Positions 11,903 to 23,720 of a stretch of 64,000 nucleotides of DNA are shown here, one piece after another. The position numbers were made by a program, and so were the translations under genes. How positions within the stretch are numbered: the stretch's first letter is position 1; every line of letters begins with the position of its first letter. The stretch comes from Plectrocnemia conspersa (lineage: Eukaryota > Arthropoda > Insecta > Trichoptera > Polycentropodidae): assembly GCA_009617715.1 (NCBI GenBank), contig VTFK01000142.1, forward strand, positions 62,001-126,000, written 5' to 3'. The notes under the pieces were generated by a model that saw only the letters and a program-made list of their open reading frames with translations, was not told where the DNA came from and did no database searches.

Positions 11903-11907
11903 ATAGA

Positions 11908-12190
11908 TATAGTGGCAAAGTCAAAACAGGCACTAATAGAAGTCTTTAACGCCATTGAATCATCAGCCAGAAAAATATGGTTGAATATCAATGAAACAAA
12001 AACAAAATACATGTCGGTTATGCCTAAATTGTGAAACAGTATTCTAAAATTTCGAAATGAACGAGTATACTTTTGAGTGTGTCGGTGACTTTATATTACT
12101 CTGAATCCTGCTAACAGCTACAAGCGATGTCAAGAGGAGATCAAGAGACGAGTATCGACATCGTCGACATCTATCCATAATATACAAAAT
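11908..12190 (+). pseudogene. Non-LTR reverse transcriptase fragment, right part
   Basis: After removal of the BEL element and one ATAGA, the frame runs from ADD (6876-6884) into IDIVAKSKQAL, then IESSARKIWLNINETKTKYM, the usual RT sequence after the YADD box. Past a stop and frameshift, YTFECVGDF and then EEIKRRVSTS are readable, ending near 12190. Together with 6683-6884 this is about 480 bp of a decayed element. Confidence 0.65.
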
Positions 12191-12714
12191 ACGAATGCAA
12201 TAAAATTATATTCGCCCTTTTAGCTTTACTCTAAAAGCGTTTTTATAGCATTTTTTAATGTTTATTAAATATTCAAAATAAATTATCAAATAAAAAAAAT
12301 ATAACGGCAATTAAAGGCCAAAAACGCGAAACTAAACATAAAAAAGTCGCATAGGCGAGACTAAACGATAAGATGCAATCCCATTTAAAAACTCTAGTGA
12401 GCAGTAAAAAACGATTAATTTTTTTGTTTAGTTTTCAAAATTACGGTTAAAACTATCTGCTAAAATATTTCGGTTGAACTGAAAATTTGAAAAGAGTTAC
12501 ACAACATTTAAGAAGATGCTCGATTATTAAAGCAAGGCACCCAGGCTTCATATTATAAAAAGAATCGCAATTTTCATTTAAAAAATTAAAAAACTAGCAT
12601 GTTTACAAAACTAAGCACAATGGTATGGAAAATTTATTTTTAGAAAAATTTTAAAATGATAAAATCTGCGGAGTGAATGTGTTTTAAAAAAACAAATAAT
12701 TACCAAAAATGTCA
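12191..12714. other. AT-rich non-coding stretch
   Basis: No coding or RNA features recognised. It leads into the left arm of the large palindrome. Confidence 0.5.
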
Positions 12715-13961
12715 AAAAAATATTTTTTTTAATTTTAATTTTGCTTTTATTTTTAATACAAAACATTATGACTCTCTTTACTTTCTTCTATAAAATGTAT
12801 TTTAACAAAGATACGATTTTTTTTCTTTTTTGAATAGCCAGCATTTTGAAACAAAATAACGGATATAGCTGGCTAACAAAAGTATTTGAGATGTTTACAA
12901 GGTCTATTTTTTTGCGAAAAAATTATACTGATATAATAAAAACAGCGGAAGTTATCGTGTCCTTAATTTTGATTTAATTCCATATATAAATCTATTATTT
13001 TCAGGCAAAATGTGTTTTTATAATAAATAAAGTTAGGTTGAGTTGGGTTATGCTAGGATTTATCGTAGCATAACCTAACTATCGTAGCATAACCTAACAT
13101 AGCCTAACTCAAAGATTTTTGTTTAAGGGAAAATAAAATTTATATACTCGTGTTCTCAATTTTATAATTTCACGTACACATATAGGCGGTCACCAGGACG
13201 GTGCAATAGGTGCAAGGTAACCATATTTTAAAGGGGTCAAAAATTTTAAATTAAAAAAAAAATATTTCATAAAAATTATTTTTTTAAATTTTTTAAATTT
13301 AAACTTTAAAAAATTTTAGTCAAAAATTTTTTTAAAAAAAAAAATTTTTTAATTTAAAATTAAAAAAATTTAAATTTATAATTTTTATGAAAAATATTTT
13401 TTTTTTTTTTGCAAATTTAAATTTTTCAACTCCCTTATAATAATGAGCCTGGGTACCTTGCGCCCGTTGTACCGCCCTGGTCACTGCCTCTATGTGTACC
13501 TGAAGGTATAAAATTGAGAACACGTGTACATAAATTTTTATTTTTCCCTGAAACAAAAATCTTTTGAGTTAGGCTATGTTAGGCTATGCTACGATAGTTA
13601 GGTTATGCTACGATAAATTCTAGCATAACCCAACTCAACCTAACTCTATTTATTATTGAAACACATTTTGCCAGAAAATAATAGGTTTATATATGGAATT
13701 AACTCAAAATTAGGGACATGATAACTTTCGCTGCTTTAATAATATCAGTATAGTTTTTTCGCCAAAAAATAGACCTTGTCAGCATCTCAGATATATTTAT
13801 GAGCTAGCTTTATCCACATTCAGGTTTTAAAATGGTGGCTATTCAAAAAATTAAAAAATCGTATCTTCGTTAAATCACATTTTAGAGAAAAAAGTAAAGA
13901 CAGTAAAAATGTTTTAAATTAAAAATTAAAGCAAAATATTAATTTAAAAAAGTATTTTTTC
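12715..13961. repeat. Large imperfect palindrome (foldback), about 1.25 kb
   Basis: The two arms of about 600 bp are reverse complements around a centre near 13338. Clear pairs: GTTAGGTTGAGTTGGGTTATG at 13032 with CATAACCCAACTCAACCTAAC ending 13644; GCATAACCTAACATAGCCTAACTC with its complement near 13570; GGTCACCAGGACGGTGCAA with TTGTACCGCCCTGGTCACTG near 13470; and GACACGATAACTTCCGC-type sequence in the outer arms. Similarity is roughly 85-90% by eye in the inner arms and falls outward. The centre is a nearly pure A/T run. It encodes no protein that I recognise. It could be two inverted copies of one repeat, a foldback transposon, or a hairpin-RNA locus. Confidence 0.85.
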
Positions 13962-14654
13962 AAATTTTAGCAATATAAACAGGTCAATGTGTAATTGAAA
14001 AACTCTAGGAAAAAAGTTGGAAGAAGAATAATATTTTAACCAGTAAATATTCGGTTTATATGAAGCTTAAAGATTAGATAGCGAACCTAACCTAACCGGT
14101 CAACGGTTGATGATGCTTAATTTATATAAAGTTGAAAATTTGGAACAGTGTACCAAGCCAATCAATGGCCGGTATATTTGATGATTAGTCTTTTAATAAC
14201 GAATTTAATCTATTTAGGATCGCCGTCGGTTTCTCCTCTCTATACTGTTAATCTTTTAACAGGCTGACTTCACTGCTTCCACCCTCTTGAATTCGCATCA
14301 AATAGAAATAATATATACATGTTTTTATAGCTTTACAGCGAATCGCTTAGGTATGAGCGTGGCAAATAATATCAGATTATATTTTTAACACTTCATTTTG
14401 ATAATCTTAAGTAAATTTCACAAAATCTAGCGCCCCTAGTTTCTCAATAAAAGATTCAAAATTCATTATTTTTTGTCTTAGTTTTTTTGTATGTTTGTAA
14501 TAATCATATCAATTTATTTAATAATAACGTTTTAATGTGTGTTTCTGAATTATTATTTATTAATTTTATTTTATTTTATTTATTTCAATACATAAAAAAA
14601 TATCTATATGAGCTGAGTTGCTTATTATTAGATAATTTTTAATATCTAATATGT
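13962..14654. other. AT-rich non-coding stretch
   Basis: One CCTAACCTAACC run at about 14085-14097 and simple TTATTTTATTT repeats near 14560. No gene recognised. Confidence 0.5.
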
Positions 14655-14850
14655 GCGACCTAGCTTGATTTTAATTAATTATCACGATATTCATCCGTGA
14701 GATTAGGAAAATCTAGGTATAAATATTACTAATTTTAATTTTCCAGACAAGATAGAAATTGAAAAATACTAGGGTGTGGGAATCGAACGTAGGTCCTTTA
14801 AATCAATTGTCAGAAACTTATACCACTCGTTTATCGTGCTGGTTATTAAA
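14655..14850 (-). mobile_element. tRNA-derived SINE, copy 1
   Basis: Read on the minus strand, a tRNA-like head has an A-box-like TAAACGAGTGGTATAAG (14835-14819) and a B box GTTCGATTCCCAC (14788-14776). A body follows: CTAGTATTTTTCAATTTCTAT, then CTAGATTTTCCTAATCTCAC and ATGAATATCGTGATAAT. The body blocks recur at 40932-41165, 51820-52118 and 54225-54290. RNA polymerase III would transcribe such a head. Whether this copy is active is unknown. Confidence 0.6.
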
Positions 14851-15699
14851 CAAACAAAAAAAATATAAAATAAAAATTTATTTCTTATTTTAGCTAAAAA
14901 AAATATTTTCATCTTAATATAAAAATTCTTTATATTGAGAAATTCATAAATACTACGAATCGTTTTTAATATCTTGACATTTTAACTCAAATATAGACAA
15001 TATTTTTAATAAAAATGTTGGATAATGAGATGCATAATGCGATGACACATTAGTTTCATTTAATATCGATGCAAGTTAGTATACTAATACAAAGAAATTG
15101 TTCGAATTGTTCAAATAAAATTTGATTTACATCTCAAGGAATATAGATATTTTATGGCTAAATAGCTAGAGACATTTATAATAAAAGCACTTAAAAATAA
15201 TCATTTTTACATGATATGGCATGACATAATGTATGGTCATTTAAACCCTAGTTTAGTATTTAAAACCACTTTCATGCGTTGCTCATTCATACTATTTTGA
15301 TCCACCTTTTCAAAATATAACACATTTATTTTTTTCTTTAGCAAATGATTGACTTATCCAGATGGTATTGATTTACCTTATTGTAACGGATTTGCCTTAC
15401 AGGGCCTAGCAAGTTTAAACAGAGTAATAAAAAATGGCAATTTTAGTTTAGTTAAATTTGCTTTATCTTTTATAATAATTAATATGTTTTAAACGCATTT
15501 AATATCCACTTAATTTTATATTATATTTCTGAAATTACATAGTGTATATATTATATATAACCCTAATTTAAAAACACCTTTTATATGAGCATTAAAATGA
15601 TATATATTCATATTTTCATGATGAATAAAATGTATTATTATCATTTATAATATAAAAACTTTGAATACCGTTCATCTTTATAATGTGAAAATTGGCATA
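14851..15699. other. AT-rich non-coding stretch
   Basis: Nothing recognised on either strand. Confidence 0.5.
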
Positions 15700-16290
15700 A
15701 GTCTAAATTTATATCAAATCACCCAAAATAGTTTGCCTTAAAAAAACAAGCCATAAATCACGCGATTCAGCAAAACAAACCGTCGAAAACGCCATTTTCC
15801 ATTATCACGCACATTAATTAGCGCGATAGTTAGCGACTAGTGTTGTTCCCTTTTAGCTTATAACGACTTCCTCGTTACACCGGTAACGGCGTAATTTAGT
15901 GCGCTTTTCCTACCGATGTGCCACCTACCGATTCTAAATGCGATTTACGAAATTTTATCTAAATTGTATATTACTACCACATCCACTAAGAGCAAACGAA
16001 AACAGATAAAACAGGAGCACACCCTGCCCCCAACTCCCTCCTTAATTCCATTCGTGTGTGTATGTGTGTTTTTTGGGTACGGCTGTAGTAGCACAGAACC
16101 GATTCCGCCGAATTGAAACTTTGCCCTTATTAACCGCCCTCCTGTAGGTAGGTGTTCTTGTTTGCCCGCTAATTAGCTAACTGCCGGACTTTCGGGCTGC
16201 CTTTGGACAGACAGGAGGAACGAATCGACACAGCACTTTAGCACAGCATCCATCAGCATCGACTTTATAAAGGGCAAATGCTTGGTTTAT
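15700..16290. other. GC-richer island, possibly regulatory
   Basis: A sharp rise in complexity and GC with CpG-containing words, ending in CAGCATCGACTTTATAAAGGG. The open frame at 15916-16116 lacks family resemblance. No splice-flanked coding segment was seen. Confidence 0.3.
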
Positions 16291-16733
16291 ATAATTTCGA
16301 CAAGTGTAACATTATAATTTTATACATAATGATTACTAAAATTGTATAATTTATAAGCTAATAAGTTAATACTAAAAGATTTCAATAAAAATTTTAATTC
16401 TCATATACAAATTATTTGGTAAACAAATACTATCAACGTTAGAGTCTTAGAAGGAAATTTACATAACTCAGAGAACAGACGTATCAGATAACCCTTATGG
16501 CATAGATTGCTAATAAACTTTATAAACAACTCTTAAATATCGTTTTTGTTTTTAATCATGTATTTACAGTTGCGGATGAAAGCATTTTTTATTTTTTGTT
16601 TATAAGTATATGTATATTTGCAGTTTTTCTTACAAAGATTATGGCCCTTTTATTAAAATAAATTGAACAGAACATATTTTTTTAATTAGATACTCCATTT
16701 CTTGGTTTAACCAGAATATAATTAAAAAATCCT
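16291..16733. other. AT-rich non-coding stretch
   Basis: Nothing recognised on either strand. Confidence 0.5.
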
Positions 16734-16860
16734 GAGCAACGTTGAAGGAGTTAAATATGTATATATATTAAAATTCATTACGATCGACAATTGACTTGCA
16801 TTAAGAGATCATTATGATTTTTAATATATATATACATATCTAACTTCTTCAACGTAGCTC
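16734..16860. repeat. Short inverted repeat (MITE-like)
   Basis: GAGCAACGTTGAAGGAGTTA at the left pairs with TAACTTCTTCAACGTAGCTC at the right, continuing inward through ATATGTATATATATTAAAA. The total length of 127 bp fits a tiny foldback MITE. No clear target duplication was found. Confidence 0.5.
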
Positions 16861-16880
16861 AAGATCTTCTGTTGATTTTT

Positions 16881-16917
16881 GATTTTCACCAAGTCAACAA
16901 TTGACTTGGTGAAAATC
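16881..16917. repeat. Perfect 17-bp palindrome with 3-base spacer
   Basis: GATTTTCACCAAGTCAA and its exact complement flank CAA. The word CAATTGACTTG also occurs in the centre of the preceding inverted repeat (about 16788), which suggests the two structures are related. Confidence 0.6.
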
Positions 16918-18229
16918 ATCAAGCCCATTAAGAGTTGGAAGGATCATAACTTTTAGGAATAGGAAATGTTATATGTATGTATATAACATCGCACAGAAAT
17001 TTTATATGTATCACATTCTCAACTTATTGCATATAGAATAAGTCGAGTGTAGGACACATGTGTGTTAATTCAGGGCCGCGTCGCGGTCAAACGAGCATGT
17101 CCAAGGAGACATATTTCGAGGGCCCACCCTATGGTCTCTCTCTGTGAAAATATGTTTTATGAAATAGCAGGAGGCTGTCTCCTGGCAACGAGGCCCAGAT
17201 GGAGGGCGCTCGGTTTAATTAAGAAGACGTGACAAAAGACCGAACACACGACACAAAATCGTGCATGCTCGCAAAATTTCCATACAAACTCTGATTGCTA
17301 CCACCCGTGTATCCACTACATGCAACCCCCGACCTTTAAAAAGTAACATTCTATTTTCCTATACATTAATACATTGCTTTGAATGTATGCATCAAATAGC
17401 TCAAAAACTCATCCCTATCAGCTTTTAAACAATGTTTATTACTTGCTATCTCCAACATCACTTTAGTTAAAGCGACAAACCCACTGACAAATAATTGATG
17501 AAATTGTTGCTTGATCACACTATTTATTTTTAATTTAAATATGTATGTATATAAATTAAAATATATTAATACATATATATTTTTAAATGTTTAATGCTAT
17601 TACTATACATTGGTATTTATGTATATAGTTCGTGCAAATGTCGAAAGGTATAAAAAATGTATATTGGAGTGTTGAGCCCAACGAAAAGCTACTTACGACG
17701 AACTCGACCGTCACAAATTAAAAACGCAGTCCCCCTTCGTAGACGGACGTCTTTTTTGTGCCGTTTTAAATCAAAAAAGCCGCAAATCTCCCGAGGATGA
17801 GGTCGAAAAGGGGACAAGGGTGAATAATCTGGACCTCTGATAGGAAAAGAGCTTCTTTCAGCACGAACAGAAACTCGTTGTAGGGCTCGGTGATGAAATT
17901 CTATCACTACATTTTTTCATAACTAAATAAAAATATTGTAACAAACTATTCAGTGTATTTGTTTACGTAAAAAAAATAGTATGAGTAAATTAATTTTGAA
18001 TATTTAATGATAATTACAATCGTCAATTTCTTAAAACTTTCATGCGTATGTTTAATAAATGTTTATCTGCAAAAATATTACCCGATGCTTTTTTCTGAGA
18101 ATTTTACTAACCATCTATAATATACTATACTCGCTGAGTTATGATTATTGAGAATTTATATAAAATCAAGTTAAATCAGAACATACAAATATAAATTGGA
18201 TTTAGGTTAGGTTAGATTGTGTAATGATA
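16918..18229. other. Intergenic, with GC-richer patches at 17050-17340 and 17690-17900
   Basis: The second patch has a minus-strand open frame with splice-like borders (see the rejected items). Neither patch matches a known family. The rest is AT-rich. Confidence 0.3.
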
Positions 18230-19115
18230 TTTATCATGTTAAAATACTTTTTTTTTTTTTATAAAAATACATGACGACTTTTGCCAGCAAGCTTTAGAGT
18301 GGCATATAATCGAGATCGCGTCCCTTTTTCTTACCCGTCACGGCCAGGACGCATCGCTTGAGAAAGCTTTTTTGTACAAACCATTTAGCTTCTCAAGAGA
18401 TCATGTTTTCGGCAATATCTATGAGGACCTGTAAAAGTGTATTGCTCATATAATTTATTTTTAATGTTTAATTATTTTATTATTGTTTTATTAAAATCTG
18501 TCAAAAAGTTATAAGCAATAAATAAAAATATGATTTTGCTTAAATTTTCATGAACCAATTAAAAACGAGAATTTTTCAGTATACTTAATAATATTATTTT
18601 CATGTCTTATTTGTTATTTTATCTTTGTTATCTTTTTTCATGTTAGATTAAACAATGATAGTTAAATTATATGAATTTTGAAATAATTTTAATATTTTTT
18701 AATATTATTTCTATATCCCTTTTCTTTGCGTAATTATTTTACAGTTAAGGCAGAGATGTTTTAAGAAGAAATATTTTACTTAGGTCGATGACATTGGAAT
18801 GACGCTCGAGCAATGGCCAAAATTTTCTATGTACATCTTTCTTCAAATTTTGCACAAAAGCGTCAAAAATGCTTGGCTTTGTTAAGCGGAGCGTGTGTAA
18901 CTTTAATATTTTTTTAGCAATTTATATGCTGTAGCGTATGTCTGGCTGAAATCTCAAAGAAACGAAATATTCCTAGTTGTTAAAAAAATCGCATTCCTTC
19001 TTTTTTCTCGTTGCGGCCATCGCTTGAGAACACTTCTATTGCATGAGCCATCCAGCTCCTCAAAGACCTTGCTAAATACAATGATGTTTTAGCGATAACT
19101 ATGAGAAGTTAAAAA
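18230..19115. repeat. Pair of diverged direct repeats of unknown type
   Basis: Segments near 18320-18440 and 19000-19110 share CG-GCC-ATCGCTTGAGAA, then AGCT-CTCAA-GA, then ATGTTTT-GCGATA-CTATGAG in the same order. Similarity is modest and no frame was identified. They may be old copies of one dispersed repeat. Confidence 0.35.
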
Positions 19116-20060
19116 ATATATGTGGGGTAGTGCTTATCTTTTTTTATGAATGTATCATTATATGGTTTAAATTATTAAGTAAGATGATCATATTTGTGAT
19201 AAAAGATTTAAATATTTTTAATAAAAATATTTCGAAAACCCTGAATTAAAAAATCAAGCATCAACTTTGTATCAAAGCACAAAGCCGTGTCACCACAAGA
19301 GATCATCCGTGTCGGCTGCAATTCCACACAAAAAAGCTCGAAAGTGTAGACGAAGAGATAATCTCGCAAATCGCTAAGGAGTTAAGCTGACGGCTATGAA
19401 AAAATCTGACAAAGGCCCTAAACGGCGAGTGTTTGTGCATTTGACACTCTTTTCATCGGGATTTTTCCCGAAATTTTTCCCGCGTGACACCAAATCTGCG
19501 AGGGTGTCATTGAGACGCCCTGAAAAAAAAAACTCCCCTAAAATCTCATCCCTTAGGACCGGCGCAAGTACACCGCACATCTTTCTAATTGCCCGGCGAC
19601 TTAAAGCATCAGCTGTTGACTGTTTATTCGTGACAGATGCAAATGAATGGCGCTTCCTTCCTACGTCCGTCCTAATTAGATTTCATTTAATTATTTTAAA
19701 TGACAATGATGAAAGAGACTGCGTAACTGCAGCACCAAAAAATATTTTGAACGTATAATAATGCTCGCTCCCATTACTTTGTTAATTTTCTCTCTTGAGG
19801 TGTAAAGCCGCCGCTTGGGATGCTGCATGCACTTCGAGTCGTAATAAATAATGGGATTTGATGGATGGAGGATGTGCGGTGCACATCCGCTGGTTTTTCC
19901 ACATGAGGATACCTCTAGGAGAAGTAGACTCCTCGGCTCGTAATCCGTTCTCCGTGAATGCGCCCCTGAGCCTGCGAGCGGGTAATTAAAAGTTTATAAG
20001 AGCTTCAGCCTCGAGCCCGTCTTACTCAACATTCGGCAGACATCGTAGAAAAGGCCAGGG
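19116..20060. other. AT-rich flank plus GC island at about 19280-20060
   Basis: The island holds an open frame of 120 codons (19396-19758) with no domain. A minus-strand frame is open over part of the same DNA. I read it as non-coding, possibly a regulatory island. Confidence 0.3.
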
Positions 20061-21480
20061 GTGACGCATCATGGTAACATGTATTTTAAAAAAATACTAC
20101 CTAAGAGCATCGTCGTTTTTTAATTGATAAATATGCTAAAATAAGTACTTGAATTATGTATTGAAAAGCAACTATTAACCTTTAAATACTAATATTTTCT
20201 TAAACTGCCAGTATGTGGAGAAATAAATCTGCGATGAATTTTAGTTCTTGACACTTGACACATTGATCATTGGAGTTTACTCCTACCAAAACAACACCGC
20301 AAAACAACGTTGATCCAACTGATGTTTGAACTCTAGTTGCTTTTTTCTGGCTTTATATCTAAACTTTTTGTATATCAATTGTAAATTTACAATCTTCCAA
20401 ATCCTTTTAATTATTTCATTAACTGTTTTTTTAATCTCACATAGATCTATAGTGTTAAAATCAGTTATTCATATCTTCATATGAAAAAATTCATCGCCCT
20501 TAATACTATTATTCTCGCTACTTTTTCTAGAGAATTTTTTTAGAAATGCTTCTTTTATCACATTATATCATTACCATTACGGTAATTACCCAAAAATATA
20601 AACCGTTTAAGCGCACCATCTAAACGAGCGAGATTAATCCAAAAAACACCGAACGAATCATTGTCCCCCGCTGAGTCGAAATCTTAAAACTTATCCCAAT
20701 GCCGCCAGAAAATAGTAAAATCCATTAACCAGACTTAATAAATCTTTAAAATAGCGCCCCCCAATTTATTCTTTGCGCCCTCGGCCGATTCCTTAGGGGG
20801 TGACCATCGGGGGTGGGGGCGGGTTGTGATCGATACCGCCGCGTCCTAGTCCCTCTCTGGTTTTTCCCTAGCAATCTCCTCGTGGCCCTCCAGAATCCCA
20901 CCCAGGCCTTAATTAGGACTCAGAATCTGCGGCGGACACACGCACAACCCCCTTGCTTCATACACGCGGGTAACGCAATAAACGCACCGCTGGATGAGAC
21001 GAACGAAATTAAAATTTTAGGAAATGTTTGCTAGGTGGTACACATCTAAGCTACAATCGTGTTGGTAGAGCACACATAGCTATAACCTACCTCTCCACGA
21101 CCTCATTCTTGTATTAAAAAAAAAAAATATGGAGCGGATCCGCTTTTAGTGACGATAGTATTTTATAAAATTATCTGAATAATATGATACAGTTAAAAAT
21201 ATAATACAAGGGAAAAACTCATATATTTTATATTTATATTTTTTGCCAAGATAAATACTCATCATAATTTAAAAAAATGTTAACAATGTTAATCAATTTA
21301 AAAAGAGTACTTTTAGATAAAAACCTTACTGCAAAATTATACATAACGAGATTACTTAAACAGTATCATTTGTATTCATTATTAACTTTCGTTTTACAGC
21401 TTAAGAATATATTTTAAAATATAGAGTATAAGTGTTTTTTCAATTGCTACAAATTTTCTTAAATAGTATATAACTGAATT
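20061..21480. other. AT-rich DNA with GC island at about 20640-21110
   Basis: The island contains GGGGGTGACCATCGGGGGTGG and other CpG/G-rich words. No gene recognised. The flanks are AT-rich. Confidence 0.35.
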
Positions 21481-21539
21481 TAGAGCTATGATCAGATCAT
21501 TCGCTGATACTATGAAAAGTACAAACGAATTCAATCCAC

Positions 21540-21715
21540 AGACAACAAACTCCGACTATATATAATCATAAACTGATTGGAATGTGCTTAGAGAAAACTT
21601 TGACCAAATTATCGAATTGAATATTTCCTTGAAACGCAATCAAACACTTAAGAAAGGCAATTCAAACATCAGCTTGGAAAGAAGTAAATGAAAAAAGGGA
21701 AATCACTCTATAGTA
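21540..21715 (+). pseudogene. Jockey-type LINE fragment, endonuclease-RT linker
   Basis: The + strand reads TDWNVLRENFDQIIELNISL and, after a frame change, a KKAIQTSAWKEV-type segment. This is the segment between endonuclease and reverse transcriptase in jockey-like non-LTR elements. It is short and has stops on both sides. It is the first of three adjoining transposon remnants (21.5-22.9 kb). Confidence 0.45.
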
Positions 21716-22069
21716 ATAATAATAAAAATAGTCAGCTAAGCAATAAAGTTTAAGATTACCAAGCAACAACACAAAATTCAATAATTCCGTTAATAACTGA
21801 AGCTATAACTGTTACTAATAATTATTTCAGAGCACTAATTTTGATTCATAAACTACCACAGATCTATAGAGCATGTTCATTGGATTATAAAAAAAAATCA
21901 GCTATAATTTTGAAGGCAAATCAAAAAAAATACTTATTTACATGTAAAGAATGATCCAACTTTCTAACTTTAAAAAAAAAACCACAAATTTAAGGATATC
22001 TTCGAATTTTTATTTTATTAATTAAACATTTAATGTATTTCATTTTTTATGAAAAATAATATTAATTGA

Positions 22070-22600
22070 ATTTTCTGTAGCTGATTTTTTCGACGTAATT
22101 TTCGATTACTTTTTCGTTCATTTCGTGCATTATATTTGCATAATTCAGCGGATGTCGGTTTTTAGGTGCTCTAATGTTTCGAGTTTCTCGGCGTAGACAC
22201 GATTCTTAGCATAGCCCCACAAAAAAACCAACGACGTTAAATCGCATGATCTTGGCGCCCAGTTGACGTCACTAAAACGTGAAATATTGCGACATGAGAA
22301 CTTTTTACGACATCCAATGTGTGGCAAGTAGCGCTGTTTTGTTGAAACCACAGCAATATCTTAGATTTTGTGCAAGAAATAATCAGTTATTATGCACCTT
22401 CAATGCTCACTATTGACTGTTACAGTCCAATCTTCATCGTTTTTTACGAAAGTAAGGATCAATGACGCCGCCTGATCACAATGCGCACTGAACGTCACAT
22501 TTTGGACATGTAATGCTTTCACGTGAATCACACGAAGATTTTCTTCGCCCCTTATGCGGCAATTCTATTAATGAACATATCCAGAGGAGTGGAAATGTGC
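22070..22600 (-). pseudogene. Mariner-like transposase remnant, DDE domain
   Basis: The minus strand gives, across several frameshifts, INRIAA-GA-KIFV, then KNDEDWTVTVNSE, then DVNWAPRSCDLTSL with FLWGYAKNRVYAEKLETLEH, ending HEMNEKVIENYVEKI. This is the order of the C-terminal DDE half of mariner-family transposases with the W.PRSCDLTPLD and FLWGY signature. The catalytic region is damaged by stops. It abuts an antisense LINE fragment at 22605. Confidence 0.7.
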
Positions 22601-22604
22601 CTCA

Positions 22605-22855
22605 TTTTCTATGAAAAATCAGCATTTTCTGTATTTATATCAATAATGAATAATAATAAATTTAGAGGGCCCAGGTTGGAACCATTTAATAACTTCTTTC
22701 GACAGTTACAAACTGTCTACGACTGCACAAGTAACTCAGGAATAATCGTATTAGATCATCTAAGTTCTAAGTAGCCGAGGTCTAATATTTTTTTTACTTA
22801 TAATTCATAACAAACTAAAAGACTTATTAGTACATATGACGTCTACCATACTGTT
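22605..22855 (-). pseudogene. LINE family A fragment, reverse transcriptase, antisense
   Basis: The reverse complement aligns with 38570-38840: GACGTC.T.TGTA near the start, AATATTAGACCTCGG.T, then TCGTAGACAGTTTGTAAC, CCAACCTGGG-CCCTCT and ATTGATATAAATACAG. The same order as the intact RT copy shows shared family. It is frameshifted and short. Confidence 0.65.
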
Positions 22856-23720
22856 GCTCTAAAAAATCTTGCTTATATATAAAATACTTTTTTTATATAT
22901 TTTATATTCCATTTTTATCCCCATAGAGTGGCTGATCAGGAAAGCGTTGACCTACATCATCCTCTGGGAGGGATGCTGCATCATTAATAATCCCAGCCAA
23001 TGGGGGAAACGCTGATAAGAAACGTTACTCGGCATATTGCTATTCACACTTGAGTGTTTCGGGCTATTTTTTATCGCCTAGGTGAGGTCGGGTTATTAAC
23101 AGCCCTCTGGTGACAATTTGAGGGTCGAAAGCCAAACAATGGATAGGGCGAGGCAAAAAGTTCAGCGTATTTTTTGGACCACACTGTAGTGCTTCTTAAA
23201 CGCAATGTGGAATATGAGGCAGTCTTGTATGTATTAAAGTATATATATAGAGAGATAAATGGTCTTAAGCACACAAATACGGTAATGCAGTGTTTGCACC
23301 TACGTTCGGGGGTATTTCGAAAAGGCACCCTTAAACAAGGGTTAAATGAGTACACGGGGCAGCGAAGAAATTTAGAAGCTTCCCCCTATCGTGTGTGAGT
23401 ACGCTGAATCACTCTTATTCTACACACAATTTGGAATGTCATCGGGTATTGGTTTATTATACATGGTAAACGATTTTATACAATTTTTTTAAGTATTACG
23501 CTGGAATGTATTGGTGTAACTGTATAATAATAATAATTAACAAATGATGCAGAATTAAAAATATAAAGTTATATAGTATTAAGCAAATTTATTAAAGTAT
23601 TGTTAGAAATAGCCTTAGTTGAGCGAATTATTGTAAGTAGTGCTAAACTGTAAACCTTGACATTTATAAATTTATTCCATTATATCTATAACACCAAAAA
23701 TCAAATCCAAAATTGGACAA
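22856..23720. other. Mixed stretch with a GC-richer patch at 22920-23400
   Basis: The patch has overlapping open frames on both strands (23071-23355 minus, 23174-23398 plus) without recognisable domains. It may be an unrecognised repeat. The rest is AT-rich. Confidence 0.3.

Larger units (their letters stand above)
6885..11907 (+). mobile_element. BEL/Pao LTR retrotransposon with ATAGA target duplications
   Basis: A complete provirus-like insertion: ATAGA at 6885-6889, 5' LTR, tRNA primer site, a gag-pol region, polypurine tract, 3' LTR, then ATAGA at 11903-11907. BEL/Pao elements usually make short duplications of 4-6 bp. The pol order (DUF1759 gag, zinc knuckles, DUF1758 protease, RT, partial RNase H, integrase core, DUF5641) assigns the family; no env-like frame is present. 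The two LTRs appear identical, so the insertion is recent, but the coding region is broken (see the two pol entries). It may therefore have moved using proteins from another copy. Confidence 0.95.

Noticed and set aside
13332..13556. Minus-strand 74-codon frame in the palindrome
   Set aside because: It lies across the A/T-rich centre and arm of the inverted repeat. Low-complexity Lys/Phe/Asn composition shows it is not a gene.
17697..17836. Minus-strand 140-nt open segment with acceptor (TTTTCCTATCAG) and donor (GTAAGT)
   Set aside because: The splice-like borders are good, but the frame extends through the acceptor, the peptide has no resemblance and the segment is in a GC-richer patch. A chance match is as likely.
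19396..19758. 120-codon + strand open frame
   Set aside because: No domain, no splice or promoter context, and a competing minus-strand frame. More likely a non-coding island.
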